From the NCBI RefSeq assembly GCF_004402485.1, contig NZ_SOFG01000021.1, positions 1 through 50,787 of the forward strand: a DNA stretch of 50,787 bases, in the 5' to 3' direction. The translations under genes were made by a program, and so were the position numbers. Each line of letters begins with the position of its first letter. Position 1 is the stretch's first letter. The DNA is from Cryobacterium algoricola. GTDB lineage: Bacteria > Actinomycetota > Actinomycetes > Actinomycetales > Microbacteriaceae. Under the pieces are notes generated by a model. It had not been told where the DNA came from. It made no database searches and saw nothing but the letters and a program-made list of their open reading frames with translations. This document shows, piece after piece, positions 40,450 through 46,942 of this stretch.

Positions 40450-41106
40450 CTAGTCCTTGAAGACGTCCTTGATGTTCTCGCCGGCCTTCTTGGCGCTCGC
40501 GGCTGCCTGCTCCGCGCGCCCCTTTGCGACCTTGGAGTCGTCGTTGGTGGCCTTGCCGATGGCCTCGTTGGCCTTGCCCTTGAGGTCTTCGGCCGCGTTC
40601 TTGATCTTGTCCGATGCGCTCATCGTGTTGTCACTTTCTCTCGGTGTTTCTCTGGGAATGCCCGACGCGGTTGCGCGGGAAGTCTGGTCGTCTTCTGAGG
40701 GGTGGTGCACGTCGTTGACCGTGACGTTCACCGCCGACACCGCGAGGCCGACGAAGTCCTCGATCGCCCGGGTGATGCTCGCCCGCACCTCGGCCGCGAC
40801 CTCATGCACGGGAACGGGGTACTCCGCCACAATGACGATGTCGACGACGACGTCCGTGTCGCCGACCGTCACGCTGACGCCCTGGCTCAGGTCCGTTCCG
40901 CTCAGGGCCTCCCGGATGGCGCCGAAGGCACGGACGGGCGCGCTGCCGAGGGAGTGCACCCCGGTCACGCCACGGGCGGCGACCCCCGCGACCTTGGCGA
41001 CGACACTGTCGCTGATGACGGTCTGCCCGCCGGGCGAATCGCCACCGGACGCACCGCCAGACGAGTCGCGATCGGAAATACCGCGAAGAGCACGGGAAAG
41101 CGCCAT
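40450..41106 (-). CDS. Asp23/Gls24-CsbD fusion protein
   Basis: One open frame of 218 residues. Residues 1-135 are an Asp23/Gls24-type domain (TVISDSVVAKVAGVAARGVTG, then VSVTVGDTDVVVDIVIVAEY, VHEVAAEVRASITRAIEDF). Then comes a 25-residue linker and a complete CsbD-type domain (MSASDKIKNAAEDLKGKANE to the end). Normally these are two small genes; no stop separates them here. The ATG at 40623 that would start CsbD alone remains, with a distant purine stretch, so a separate 57-residue CsbD (40450-40623) may also be made. Both families are sigma-B-like stress proteins. It is divergent from the ECF sigma gene. Confidence 0.8.
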   Translation of the reverse strand: MALSRALRGISDRDSSGGASGGDSPGGQTVISDSVVAKVAGVAARGVTGVHSLGSAPVRAFGAIREALSGTDLSQGVSVTVGDTDVVVDIVIVAEYPVPVHEVAAEVRASITRAIEDFVGLAVSAVNVTVNDVHHPSEDDQTSRATASGIPRETPRESDNTMSASDKIKNAAEDLKGKANEAIGKATNDDSKVAKGRAEQAAASAKKAGENIKDVFKD

Positions 41107-41137
41107 GATAGGTATTCTTTCGTTGTCGATGGGCGAT

Positions 41138-41164
41138 GATCGTGGTGATCGTGGTGATCGTCAC
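41138..41164. repeat. Three 9-nt tandem copies in the divergent promoter region
   Basis: GATCGTGGT at 41138 and 41147 is followed by GATCGTCAC at 41156. It lies between the Asp23-CsbD start (41106) and the sigma-factor start (41250), on the helical repeat scale, and may be an operator array or simply slippage. Confidence 0.45.
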
Positions 41165-41249
41165 TGGTATGACGGAGTCCGCAACCGTTTCGTCACGCGG
41201 AGATCGAAAATTGATTCAACCCACCACCGGGTGATTCGGGAAGGACGTG

Positions 41250-41825
41250 ATGACAACAGTTACCAGGCTCGCCGTCGCATCCGCTCTGGACACCGCCTCC
41301 GATGCCCTCCTCGCCGACCGTGCGGCCGACGGCGATGTGCGCGCCTTCGAGGTCCTCGTGCGCCGCCACGGCCCGCTGATGCGGGTGCACGCGACCCGGA
41401 TCCTGGGTTCGAACGACGAAACGGACGATGTGGTGCAGGAGTCGTTCATCACGGCCTGGCGGCAACTGCCGACCCTCGAGAACGGCGCGGCCGTGAAGAG
41501 CTGGCTGATGCGCATCTGCGGGCGCAAGAGCATCGACCGGGTGCGCGCCCGCCGCGACCACGCCGACATCACCGAGACGGATGCCGCGGCCCCGGCCGCC
41601 CTCACGCCGCACCACGTCGCCGAGACGCAGGAACAGGCCGAGGCCCTCGCACGCTGCCTCGCGGAACTGCCCGACGACCAGCGGCGTTGCTGGACGCTGC
41701 GGGAACTCGGCGAATACAGCTACACCGATATCGCCGAAGAACTCGACCTGCCCGTGTCGACCGTGCGAGGCTTGTTGGCACGCGCCCGAAAAACCCTGCT
41801 GCGGGAATTGGAGGACTGGCGATGA
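41250..41825 (+). CDS. ECF-type RNA polymerase sigma factor
   Basis: A 191-residue sigma factor. ATG at 41250 is supported by AAGG at 41241-41244. Region 2 (about 27-95): FEVLVRRHGPLMRVHATRIL, DETDDVVQESFITAWRQL, and KSWLMRICGRKSIDRVRARR. Region 4 (about 130-190): LAELPDDQRRCWTLREL, YSYTDIAEELDLPVSTVRGL. No region 3, so group IV. It overlaps the following gene by 4 nt (ATGA), the position where an anti-sigma factor is usually encoded. It probably directs its own operon and the divergent stress genes. Confidence 0.94.
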   Translation: MTTVTRLAVASALDTASDALLADRAADGDVRAFEVLVRRHGPLMRVHATRILGSNDETDDVVQESFITAWRQLPTLENGAAVKSWLMRICGRKSIDRVRARRDHADITETDAAAPAALTPHHVAETQEQAEALARCLAELPDDQRRCWTLRELGEYSYTDIAEELDLPVSTVRGLLARARKTLLRELEDWR

Positions 41826-42481
41826 ACACCCCAGACACCCCCTTTGTGGCGTTCGATCCCGAGGAACAGGCCGAGGAACAGGCCCGCCTGTCCGGGCACA
41901 CTATCGAGGACCTCAACGACTACCTCGACCGCGGCCGCACCCCGAGCGATTCGAGCATCGACGACTCCCCGGCATGCACGACGGCACTCACCCGGCTCGA
42001 GCGGCTCCGCTCAGCGCTGCGCCGGGTCGATTCGGCCGCCGTGGACCGGGAAGCAGCGCGGAACGACGGCTGGGTCGCGACCATCATCGACAGCATCCGG
42101 CTTGAAACCCGGGCCGGCCGACGGATCCCGCTCGCGTCCGACTCACCGGTCGCCCGGCTGGCGCTGACCGAAGGCGCGGTGATCGGTGTCCTGCGCACCG
42201 CGGGGGACGGAATCGACGGCATCCTGATCAGTCGCTGCCGCCTCGACGGCGACGTCACCGAGCCGGGGGCGCCGATCACGGTGCGCCTCGAGGTCTCGGT
42301 GGGTACCGACGGGATGGATGCCGGCGAGAGCGTCCCGGTACTCACGGCCCGCCTGCGCGCGGCGGTCTACGCGGTGCTCGTGCAGCAGACCGAACTCTCG
42401 ATCGCCGCCGTCGACATCACGGTCACCGACCTGTACCTCAGGACGACCCCGTCGACCCCCGAAGGAGACGCCGATGAGTGA
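41822..42481 (+). CDS. Asp23-like protein with anti-sigma-like N-terminus
   Basis: A 219-residue soluble protein coupled to the sigma gene by an ATGA overlap. N-terminal 75 residues (TIEDLNDYLDRGRTP, ACTTALTRLERLRSAL) resemble the helical anti-sigma (zinc-finger-like) domain layout, with one Cys rather than the HxxxCxxC set. The C-terminal half (about 95-205: VARLALTEGAVIGVLRTAGD, VTEPGAPITVRLEVSVG, AVYAVLVQQTELSIAAVDI) resembles Asp23/Gls24. I infer a cytoplasmic anti-sigma factor fused to a stress sensor, working on the sigma factor next door. Family match is moderate; the role is inference. Confidence 0.72.
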   Translation: MNTPDTPFVAFDPEEQAEEQARLSGHTIEDLNDYLDRGRTPSDSSIDDSPACTTALTRLERLRSALRRVDSAAVDREAARNDGWVATIIDSIRLETRAGRRIPLASDSPVARLALTEGAVIGVLRTAGDGIDGILISRCRLDGDVTEPGAPITVRLEVSVGTDGMDAGESVPVLTARLRAAVYAVLVQQTELSIAAVDITVTDLYLRTTPSTPEGDADE

Positions 42482-42803
42482 GCCCGCCGTCGCACCCGAT
42501 CGACTCGACGACGACATCCTCGCCGTCCCCGGCGTCGACGCGCTCTACCCGGCCGGCCCCCTCCTGGCCACGGTCGTCACCTCGGTCGTCGCCGCGCTGA
42601 TCCCGAGCGTGGACGCTCCCAATCCGGTCGTCGTCGTCGAGCGCTCCGGCGGACTCTCCATCGCCGCGAATATCGGCGTCGGCCCCGACCATGCTGCACC
42701 GGATGTCTGCCGCCGCGTTCACGACGCCATCGCGGAGCACTTCAGTCGCGCCGGAGACCCGGTCATCGCCGAGATCGCGGTCACGGTCGCCCGCATCGGC
42801 TGA
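42474..42803 (+). CDS. Small Asp23-like protein
   Basis: A 109-residue protein starting at ATG 42474 behind GAAGGAGA, overlapping the previous stop by 8 nt. The segment VVVVERSGGLSIAANIGVG and the C-terminal AEIAVTVARI match the core strands of the Asp23 fold, with an N-terminal helix region (PAGPLLATVVTSVVAALIPS) that is hydrophobic. I read it as the third Asp23-like protein of the island. It completes the sigma operon and ends 30 nt before the convergent GGDEF gene. Confidence 0.72.
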   Translation: MSEPAVAPDRLDDDILAVPGVDALYPAGPLLATVVTSVVAALIPSVDAPNPVVVVERSGGLSIAANIGVGPDHAAPDVCRRVHDAIAEHFSRAGDPVIAEIAVTVARIG

Positions 42804-42833
42804 CGACCCCGAGGGCACGCGCGGACGGCGCGG

Positions 42834-43817
42834 TCAGAATCCCTGAGCCGAGGACGCTGCGGCGAGCATGGCCGGCTTCGCCGACCGGCTTCCCGCCTGT
42901 TTCTGGGCTCGCATGGCGTCGTCGGCGTTCCTGAGGAGCACCTCGAGCCGAGGCAGGTCGCCGGACTCCCCCGTGTCTTCGGCCATCGCGATTCCGATCG
43001 TCGCGGAGACGTGCAGGTGCCGCCCCTCGCAGGCGAAGGGACTGGCCGCACTCGCGTGGATGCGCTCGGCGAAGGATGCGGCCTGGGCCTTCGTGACGCT
43101 GTCGAGGAGCACGACGAATTCGTCCCCGCCCAGGCGGCCGAGGATATCTGCCGGCCGAGAGTGCTCCCGCAGGCGATCGGCGAAGGCGACGAGCACCTGG
43201 TCGCCCACCCGGTGACCGTGACTGTCGTTGACGGCTTTGAACCCGTCCAGGTCGATGTACAGCGCGGCCATACCGGCGAAGTCTCTGCCGGCCTCGAGGA
43301 TCGCGGCCGCGCGTTCCTCGAGCTGGCGACGATTGGGCAGCCCGGTCAGGGAATCGTGCAGGGCCGCGTAACGGAAGTCAGCGGAGAGTTGCTGGAAGAT
43401 CTGGGACACCGACACGACCCGGGGGCCCTCCTCGGTGAGCACGAGCACGTCGCGGTACCGGACGTCTTCGGGCAGGACGAGGATGCGCTGGGCCGCCTGG
43501 GCGAGGTTCATGCTCCCGTCGAGCGCCAGCGACCGTTCGGGGACGAGCTGGGCCGCGGTCGACCGGCTGTGCAGTCCGCGGCCGTAGCCGAGTCGTCCGG
43601 TCAGGGTGTATTCAACCTGATCGCGGGAGAGCAGCGAATAGATCTCACCCTCCTGGACGACGACGGAGCGGAGCTGGCGCTCGGACCGGAAGATCCTGTC
43701 AATTTCGGAAACCGGGGTACTCGCGGAGATGAGTTGCGCATCCGTGGCCAGATCGGTGAGGCAGACCACACGATCACCCGTATGGGGGCCGATCCAGGGG
43801 TCGAGAAGTGATCGCAT
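42834..43817 (-). CDS. GGDEF-domain diguanylate cyclase with CBS-like N-terminal part
   Basis: A 327-residue soluble protein making cyclic di-GMP from two GTP. The catalytic loop RLGGDEF is at 228-234 (GGDEF intact), and an RxxD inhibitory site (RPAD, 221-224) sits the canonical five residues before it, so product feedback is expected. DSLTGLPNRRQL marks the domain start. The N-terminal 145 residues contain two CBS-like halves (DAQLISASTPVSEIDRIF, then RYRDVLVLTEEGPRVVSVSQ), as in CBS-GGDEF proteins sensing nucleotides. No transmembrane helix. ATG at 43817. No EAL or c-di-GMP target is visible nearby, though the glycan operon is a possible target process. Confidence 0.92.
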   Translation of the reverse strand: MRSLLDPWIGPHTGDRVVCLTDLATDAQLISASTPVSEIDRIFRSERQLRSVVVQEGEIYSLLSRDQVEYTLTGRLGYGRGLHSRSTAAQLVPERSLALDGSMNLAQAAQRILVLPEDVRYRDVLVLTEEGPRVVSVSQIFQQLSADFRYAALHDSLTGLPNRRQLEERAAAILEAGRDFAGMAALYIDLDGFKAVNDSHGHRVGDQVLVAFADRLREHSRPADILGRLGGDEFVVLLDSVTKAQAASFAERIHASAASPFACEGRHLHVSATIGIAMAEDTGESGDLPRLEVLLRNADDAMRAQKQAGSRSAKPAMLAAASSAQGF

Positions 43818-43979
43818 GATTGATCATGGCCGTGTCGACGGCCCGCGAACCTCGAAACCGCCACTGTTTGCCGTCTGTTCAGCACCCCGGTGGCCGTCGT
43901 TTCCTGTGGTCGCGCTCGGGACGCGGATACGGCAGAATAGATTCCGTACCGATTGGTCCACAATCTTCCGGAGGAATTC

Positions 43980-44366
43980 ATGCTCATCGCCGCCCAAATC
44001 GTCGCCACCGTCGCCGCCCTGCTGCACGTCGTCTTCTTCGTGTTCGAGAGCGTGCTGTGGATGCGGCCGTCCGTCTACGGACGATTCGGGATCGCCTCAC
44101 ACGAGGAAGCGGCAACGATCCGGTCGATGGCATACAACCAGGGCTTCTACAACCTCGCGCTCGCCGGCGGGGTACTCGTCGGTGTCGTGCTGCTCGCGCA
44201 GTCCGGATCCGCGTTCACTGCGGGCAAGACGGCCGTCATCTTCGGCACGGCCTGCATGTCGATCGCCGGGATCGTCCTCGCTTCGACGGGCCGCTCCTAC
44301 CGACGTGCGGCCTCGCTCCAGTTCTTCCCCGCCGCCCTCGCACTCGTCCTGACGATCGCCGCCTGA
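43980..44366 (+). CDS. DUF1304 family membrane protein
   Basis: A 128-residue protein with four helices, typical length for DUF1304. ATG at 43980 with an excellent GGAGGAATTC ribosome site. Signature residues include LLHVVFFVFESVLWM near the N-terminus and MAYNQGFYNLALAGG, both typical of the family. Function unknown; the conserved Glu and Asn-Gln in helices suggest a small transporter or channel. Monocistronic, divergent from the GGDEF gene. Confidence 0.92.
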   Translation: MLIAAQIVATVAALLHVVFFVFESVLWMRPSVYGRFGIASHEEAATIRSMAYNQGFYNLALAGGVLVGVVLLAQSGSAFTAGKTAVIFGTACMSIAGIVLASTGRSYRRAASLQFFPAALALVLTIAA

Positions 44367-44370
44367 GTTC

Positions 44371-44397
44371 GCTCGGCCGAGCGGGATCGGGCCGAGC
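44371..44397. terminator. Hairpin between convergent DUF1304 and EspR-like genes
   Basis: GCTCGGCC (44371-44378) pairs with GGCCGAGC (44390-44397). It starts 5 nt after the DUF1304 stop and reaches the stop codon of the convergent regulator gene. Confidence 0.5.
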
Positions 44398-44852
44398 TAC
44401 TCGAGGCCGTCGTCTTCCAGCAGCTGGGTGATGGTGCGCAGGGTCTCCGGAGAAACGTCACCCAGGGTCCGCGCGGCGAAGGTGACCACGCGCTGGGCGC
44501 GGATCTTCTTCACGAAGGCGAGTTGGGCATCCACTCGTTCAGGGAGGTCGTCGTCAGACCCCAGGAGGTACGCGGGCGGAATCCGGAAGAACTCGGCGAT
44601 TCCGGTCAGGAGTTCCACGTCCGTGACGAGCGGACCGGACCCCGCGATCATGTACGCCCACCGGGCGCGGGAGAGCGACAGGGACTTCTCCCGAAGGCCT
44701 TCGGCGATTTCACGGTAGGTGTGCGGGGTGTTCCCCTCTGCGACCACGACATCGAGGAGCAGATTGAGCTTGCGAGCGAGCTCAAGCTGTGGGCTCGACG
44801 GCTGGGCGGTCGATCGCGTCGTGCCGGTCACGTCGTCCATCTCCCTCGTCAT
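44397..44852 (-). CDS. EspR-like helix-turn-helix regulator
   Basis: A 151-residue DNA-binding protein resembling mycobacterial EspR/XRE regulators. Residues 20-100 match the EspR layout: ARKLNLLLDVVVAEGNTPHT, YREIAEGL, LSLSRARWAYMIAGSG, and LLTGIAEFFRIPPAYLLG. A C-terminal dimerisation helix region follows (LRTITQLLEDDGLE). ATG at 44852 shares four bases with the stop of the upstream gene; a GTG at 44831 has the better ribosome site, so the start is uncertain. Last of three coupled genes with a membrane protein and an ImmA/IrrE-like peptidase; the operator-like repeats upstream of the operon are its likely targets. Confidence 0.85.
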   Translation of the reverse strand: MTREMDDVTGTTRSTAQPSSPQLELARKLNLLLDVVVAEGNTPHTYREIAEGLREKSLSLSRARWAYMIAGSGPLVTDVELLTGIAEFFRIPPAYLLGSDDDLPERVDAQLAFVKKIRAQRVVTFAARTLGDVSPETLRTITQLLEDDGLE

Positions 44853-45904
44853 CGGTTCGTCAGTCGTTGCGGTTCGCTTCGCGTCACGGGCAACGCCTCG
44901 GCAAGCGGGTCAGCCGGGAGGTGTCGTTCCGGTCGGCTGGGCGCAGTGTGGCGCTCCGCGGCATCGAGGACAGCCTGATCCGACTGAGATATGCCCTGAG
45001 GATACAGCAGCAGGCAATCCCGAACCTCGACGTACCGACGATAGAGCCGGGCTTCCGCGCCGCGCGCCAGCACGAGGCCGATCCTTGAGCCGTGGCGGTC
45101 GAGACTGAGCTCAGGCGATTCCGCGAGCAGACGTTCCCAGAGCGGGGCCAGCCGCCAGAGAAGCACGCGGACTCTGAGGGTTCGCTGAGCCGAGGCGAGA
45201 CCGTCGACGACGGCAGTCAGGCCCAGGCCGATGGCCAGACTCACGGGCGCGATCAGCAAGGACGCGAAGTAGATGCCGCGTGACCAGGTCGCGAAGTCTG
45301 AATTGTGGTTGAGGTTGGCCATCACCGCATTCGCGAGGCTGACGGCCGCGTAGAGCAGGACTCCGCCGCAGCCGAGGATGACGAAGCCGAGCGAAAGCCG
45401 GGTCAGTCGCCGGCTTTGCCTGCGCCGGTCCGCAAGACACGCCGCGGCCACCGTGACGGAGAAGTAGGCGAGGGCGACCCAGGTCGTCGCCGCGTACAAG
45501 GTGTAATCCCAACGATCGAGAAAGACGATGTCCGGCAACAGCCGCCAATCGCTGCCGAAGAACAAGACGGCCTGGAGGACGATCACCGTGGCGGGGAAGA
45601 GCGCGGCCGTCGGCTTGATCCGCCGCTCACTGGGACGGACCGATGTCGCGGTCAGCACGAGTTCGTTGAGCAGCGTCACTGCGATGATCGCGGTGACGTG
45701 GAAGGCGAAGTACGTGACATTCACTCCGCCGAGGGCCGCGTCGAGGGTGTCGAAGACGATATCGGTCTGCAGGGTCATCGTGAGCGCGAAGACCGCAAGC
45801 GACCAGAAGAGCAGGCGTCGACGCCCGCGGAACGCCGACGGCAGGCAGAAGATGGCGCCGAGCCACAACAGCGCACTGACGGCACCGGCGATCATGGAGG
45901 CCAT
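44849..45904 (-). CDS. MAB_1171c-like membrane protein
   Basis: A 351-residue protein. Seven helices in residues 1-235 are followed by a cytoplasmic C-terminal domain of about 115 residues (LWRLAPLWERLLAESPEL, RLYRRYVEVRDCLLLYPQGI). This layout, and its position between an ImmA/IrrE-like peptidase and an XRE/EspR-like regulator, fit the actinobacterial group annotated as MAB_1171c-like (DUF6545 C-terminus). The biochemical role is unknown; a 7-helix sensor with a cytosolic output domain is a reasonable guess. Start ATG at 45904 shares one base with the preceding stop. Confidence 0.85.
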   Translation of the reverse strand: MASMIAGAVSALLWLGAIFCLPSAFRGRRRLLFWSLAVFALTMTLQTDIVFDTLDAALGGVNVTYFAFHVTAIIAVTLLNELVLTATSVRPSERRIKPTAALFPATVIVLQAVLFFGSDWRLLPDIVFLDRWDYTLYAATTWVALAYFSVTVAAACLADRRRQSRRLTRLSLGFVILGCGGVLLYAAVSLANAVMANLNHNSDFATWSRGIYFASLLIAPVSLAIGLGLTAVVDGLASAQRTLRVRVLLWRLAPLWERLLAESPELSLDRHGSRIGLVLARGAEARLYRRYVEVRDCLLLYPQGISQSDQAVLDAAERHTAPSRPERHLPADPLAEALPVTRSEPQRLTNR

Positions 45905-46398
45905 CAGAGCACCCGTCCGAACCCGGTTCGAGCGCCATGCCGGACCTCGGCACGGTCCTCGAGCATGGTCAGCGCCAGCCGGTCGCCGATCGCCTCGGCG
46001 AGTGCTTCCTGCTCATCCGTGAAATTGCTGCGCGCGAGGGCGCGCACGATGGCGTCGTACGGGATCAACGGCGCCAGCAGCGCGACGCGCTCAGCAGTCA
46101 GCAGTTCTTTGTTCTCGCTGAGGATCATGTGTCCGTACTCGTGGTTAATGAACTGCTGCCGGTGCACCTCGGAAGACGTCGGGGCGTAGTGGATCCGTTC
46201 GAAGCCCTCACCCTCGACCTCAAGCCAGAGTCCGCACACCCCGGATTCCATCATCCGGGCACTCGCCGCGCGGATGACGATCCGCTTGTGCCGCAGCCCT
46301 TCCATGTGCCGGTGGAGCAGCTCCGCGGTCAGCGGCCGTGGCAGATCGAGCGCCGCGACCAGTTCGCTGGCCCGCTGTCGACGTTCGTCGTGATCCAT
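45904..46398 (-). CDS. ImmA/IrrE-like metallopeptidase
   Basis: A 164-residue cytosolic zinc peptidase-type protein. ATG at 46398 behind AGGGGAATC; an ATG at 46416 is less likely. Metal and catalytic motif HEYGH at 86-90 (HExxH), with a probable third ligand in EQEALAEAIGDRLA. ImmA and IrrE peptidases cut a helix-turn-helix repressor (ImmR, DdrO) after a signal. Here the third gene of the same operon encodes such a DNA-binding protein, so it is the natural substrate candidate. First gene of the operon, with palindromic repeats just upstream. Confidence 0.88.
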   Translation of the reverse strand: MDHDERRQRASELVAALDLPRPLTAELLHRHMEGLRHKRIVIRAASARMMESGVCGLWLEVEGEGFERIHYAPTSSEVHRQQFINHEYGHMILSENKELLTAERVALLAPLIPYDAIVRALARSNFTDEQEALAEAIGDRLALTMLEDRAEVRHGARTGFGRVL

Positions 46399-46447
46399 GG
46401 TGATTCCCCTATCCATGCCACATCAAGGTCGGCTCCGAAACCGCACA

Positions 46448-46496
46448 TTGGACATGTCTAACGCCTGCTATGCTTGCCCTCGGTTGGACATGTCTA
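46448..46496. promoter_or_regulatory. Duplicated palindromic operator upstream of the peptidase operon
   Basis: TTGGACATGTCTA occurs exactly at 46448-46460 and 46484-46496 (start-to-start 36 nt); each core GGACATGTCT is nearly palindromic around ACATGT. A partial third site, GGCATGTCCGGACC, is at 46528-46541. They lie 50-98 nt upstream of the ImmA-like gene and most likely bind the EspR-like regulator of that operon. Confidence 0.7.
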
Positions 46497-46585
46497 GGTT
46501 ACAGTTCCGGGGGGAACGCCGTAACCGGCATGTCCGGACCAGGCACGACGCGAGTTCATGCGCGATAGCGGGGCATCGCCGTGCG

Positions 46586-46677
46586 CGTGGTGCGGAGTTG
46601 CCCACAGGCCTCCGCACCACGCAGCCCCTCGCCAGGCTGCCCCTCGCCAGGCGTCACCACGCAGCCCCTCGCCAGGC
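46586..46677. repeat. 12-bp hairpin and short repeats in a divergent gap
   Basis: CGTGGTGCGGAG (46586-46597) pairs perfectly with CTCCGCACCACG (46610-46621). It runs into three copies of CCCCTCGCCAGGC within 46621-46677 (full GCAGCCCCTCGCCAGGC at 46621 and 46661). No gene is supported in this stretch of the 544-nt gap 46399-46942. A small RNA is possible but I see no promoter for it. Confidence 0.5.
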
Positions 46678-46821
46678 CGCCCGCGCGCCACACAAGTCAC
46701 GCGCCGCGCTGCCGACTCGCCGCGCAGCCCCACCCTGCAGGCCTTCGACCGGGCCCGAGTGCGGTCCGCAACGATTGATGCCGCCGTCTCGATTCCTGCG
46801 ACGCGATGCAGAATATGCCGC

Positions 46822-46836
46822 TGTGGTCTGACCACA
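46822..46836. promoter_or_regulatory. Perfect palindrome of GntR/FadR type
   Basis: TGTGGTCTGACCACA is perfect on both sides of a central T. The core TGGTCTGACCA matches the usual half-site arrangement of FadR-subfamily GntR regulators. It lies about 110 nt upstream of nrdD and overlaps the first candidate NrdR box. No GntR gene is present in the window. Confidence 0.45.
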
Positions 46837-46879
46837 ACAGGTAGTATCGATCTCACGCCCCAACCACTAGATATGGTCT
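46832..46879 (+). promoter_or_regulatory. Candidate pair of NrdR boxes upstream of nrdDG
   Basis: CCACAACAGGTAGTAT (46832-46847) and CCACTAGATATGGTCT (46864-46879) each match about 11 of 16 positions of the NrdR box pattern (aCaCwAtATaTwGtGt). They are spaced by 16 nt, the known three-turn arrangement. NrdR represses nrd operons when ATP/dATP is bound. The single-site matches are moderate; the spacing is what makes them credible. Confidence 0.5.
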
Positions 46880-46942
46880 TTCGCCCGACTTACTGTCCCG
46901 CTCGATTGTCGTGGGGAGTATTAGTCAAGGAGACGGCAGCGC

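Noticed and set aside
40450..40623. Separate CsbD gene only
   Set aside because: The frame is continuous with Asp23, so the fusion is reported as the main call; the internal start is kept as a possible second product.
46621..46677. CRISPR-like or iteron-like short repeats
   Set aside because: Only three partial copies with irregular spacing and no Rep or Cas gene.
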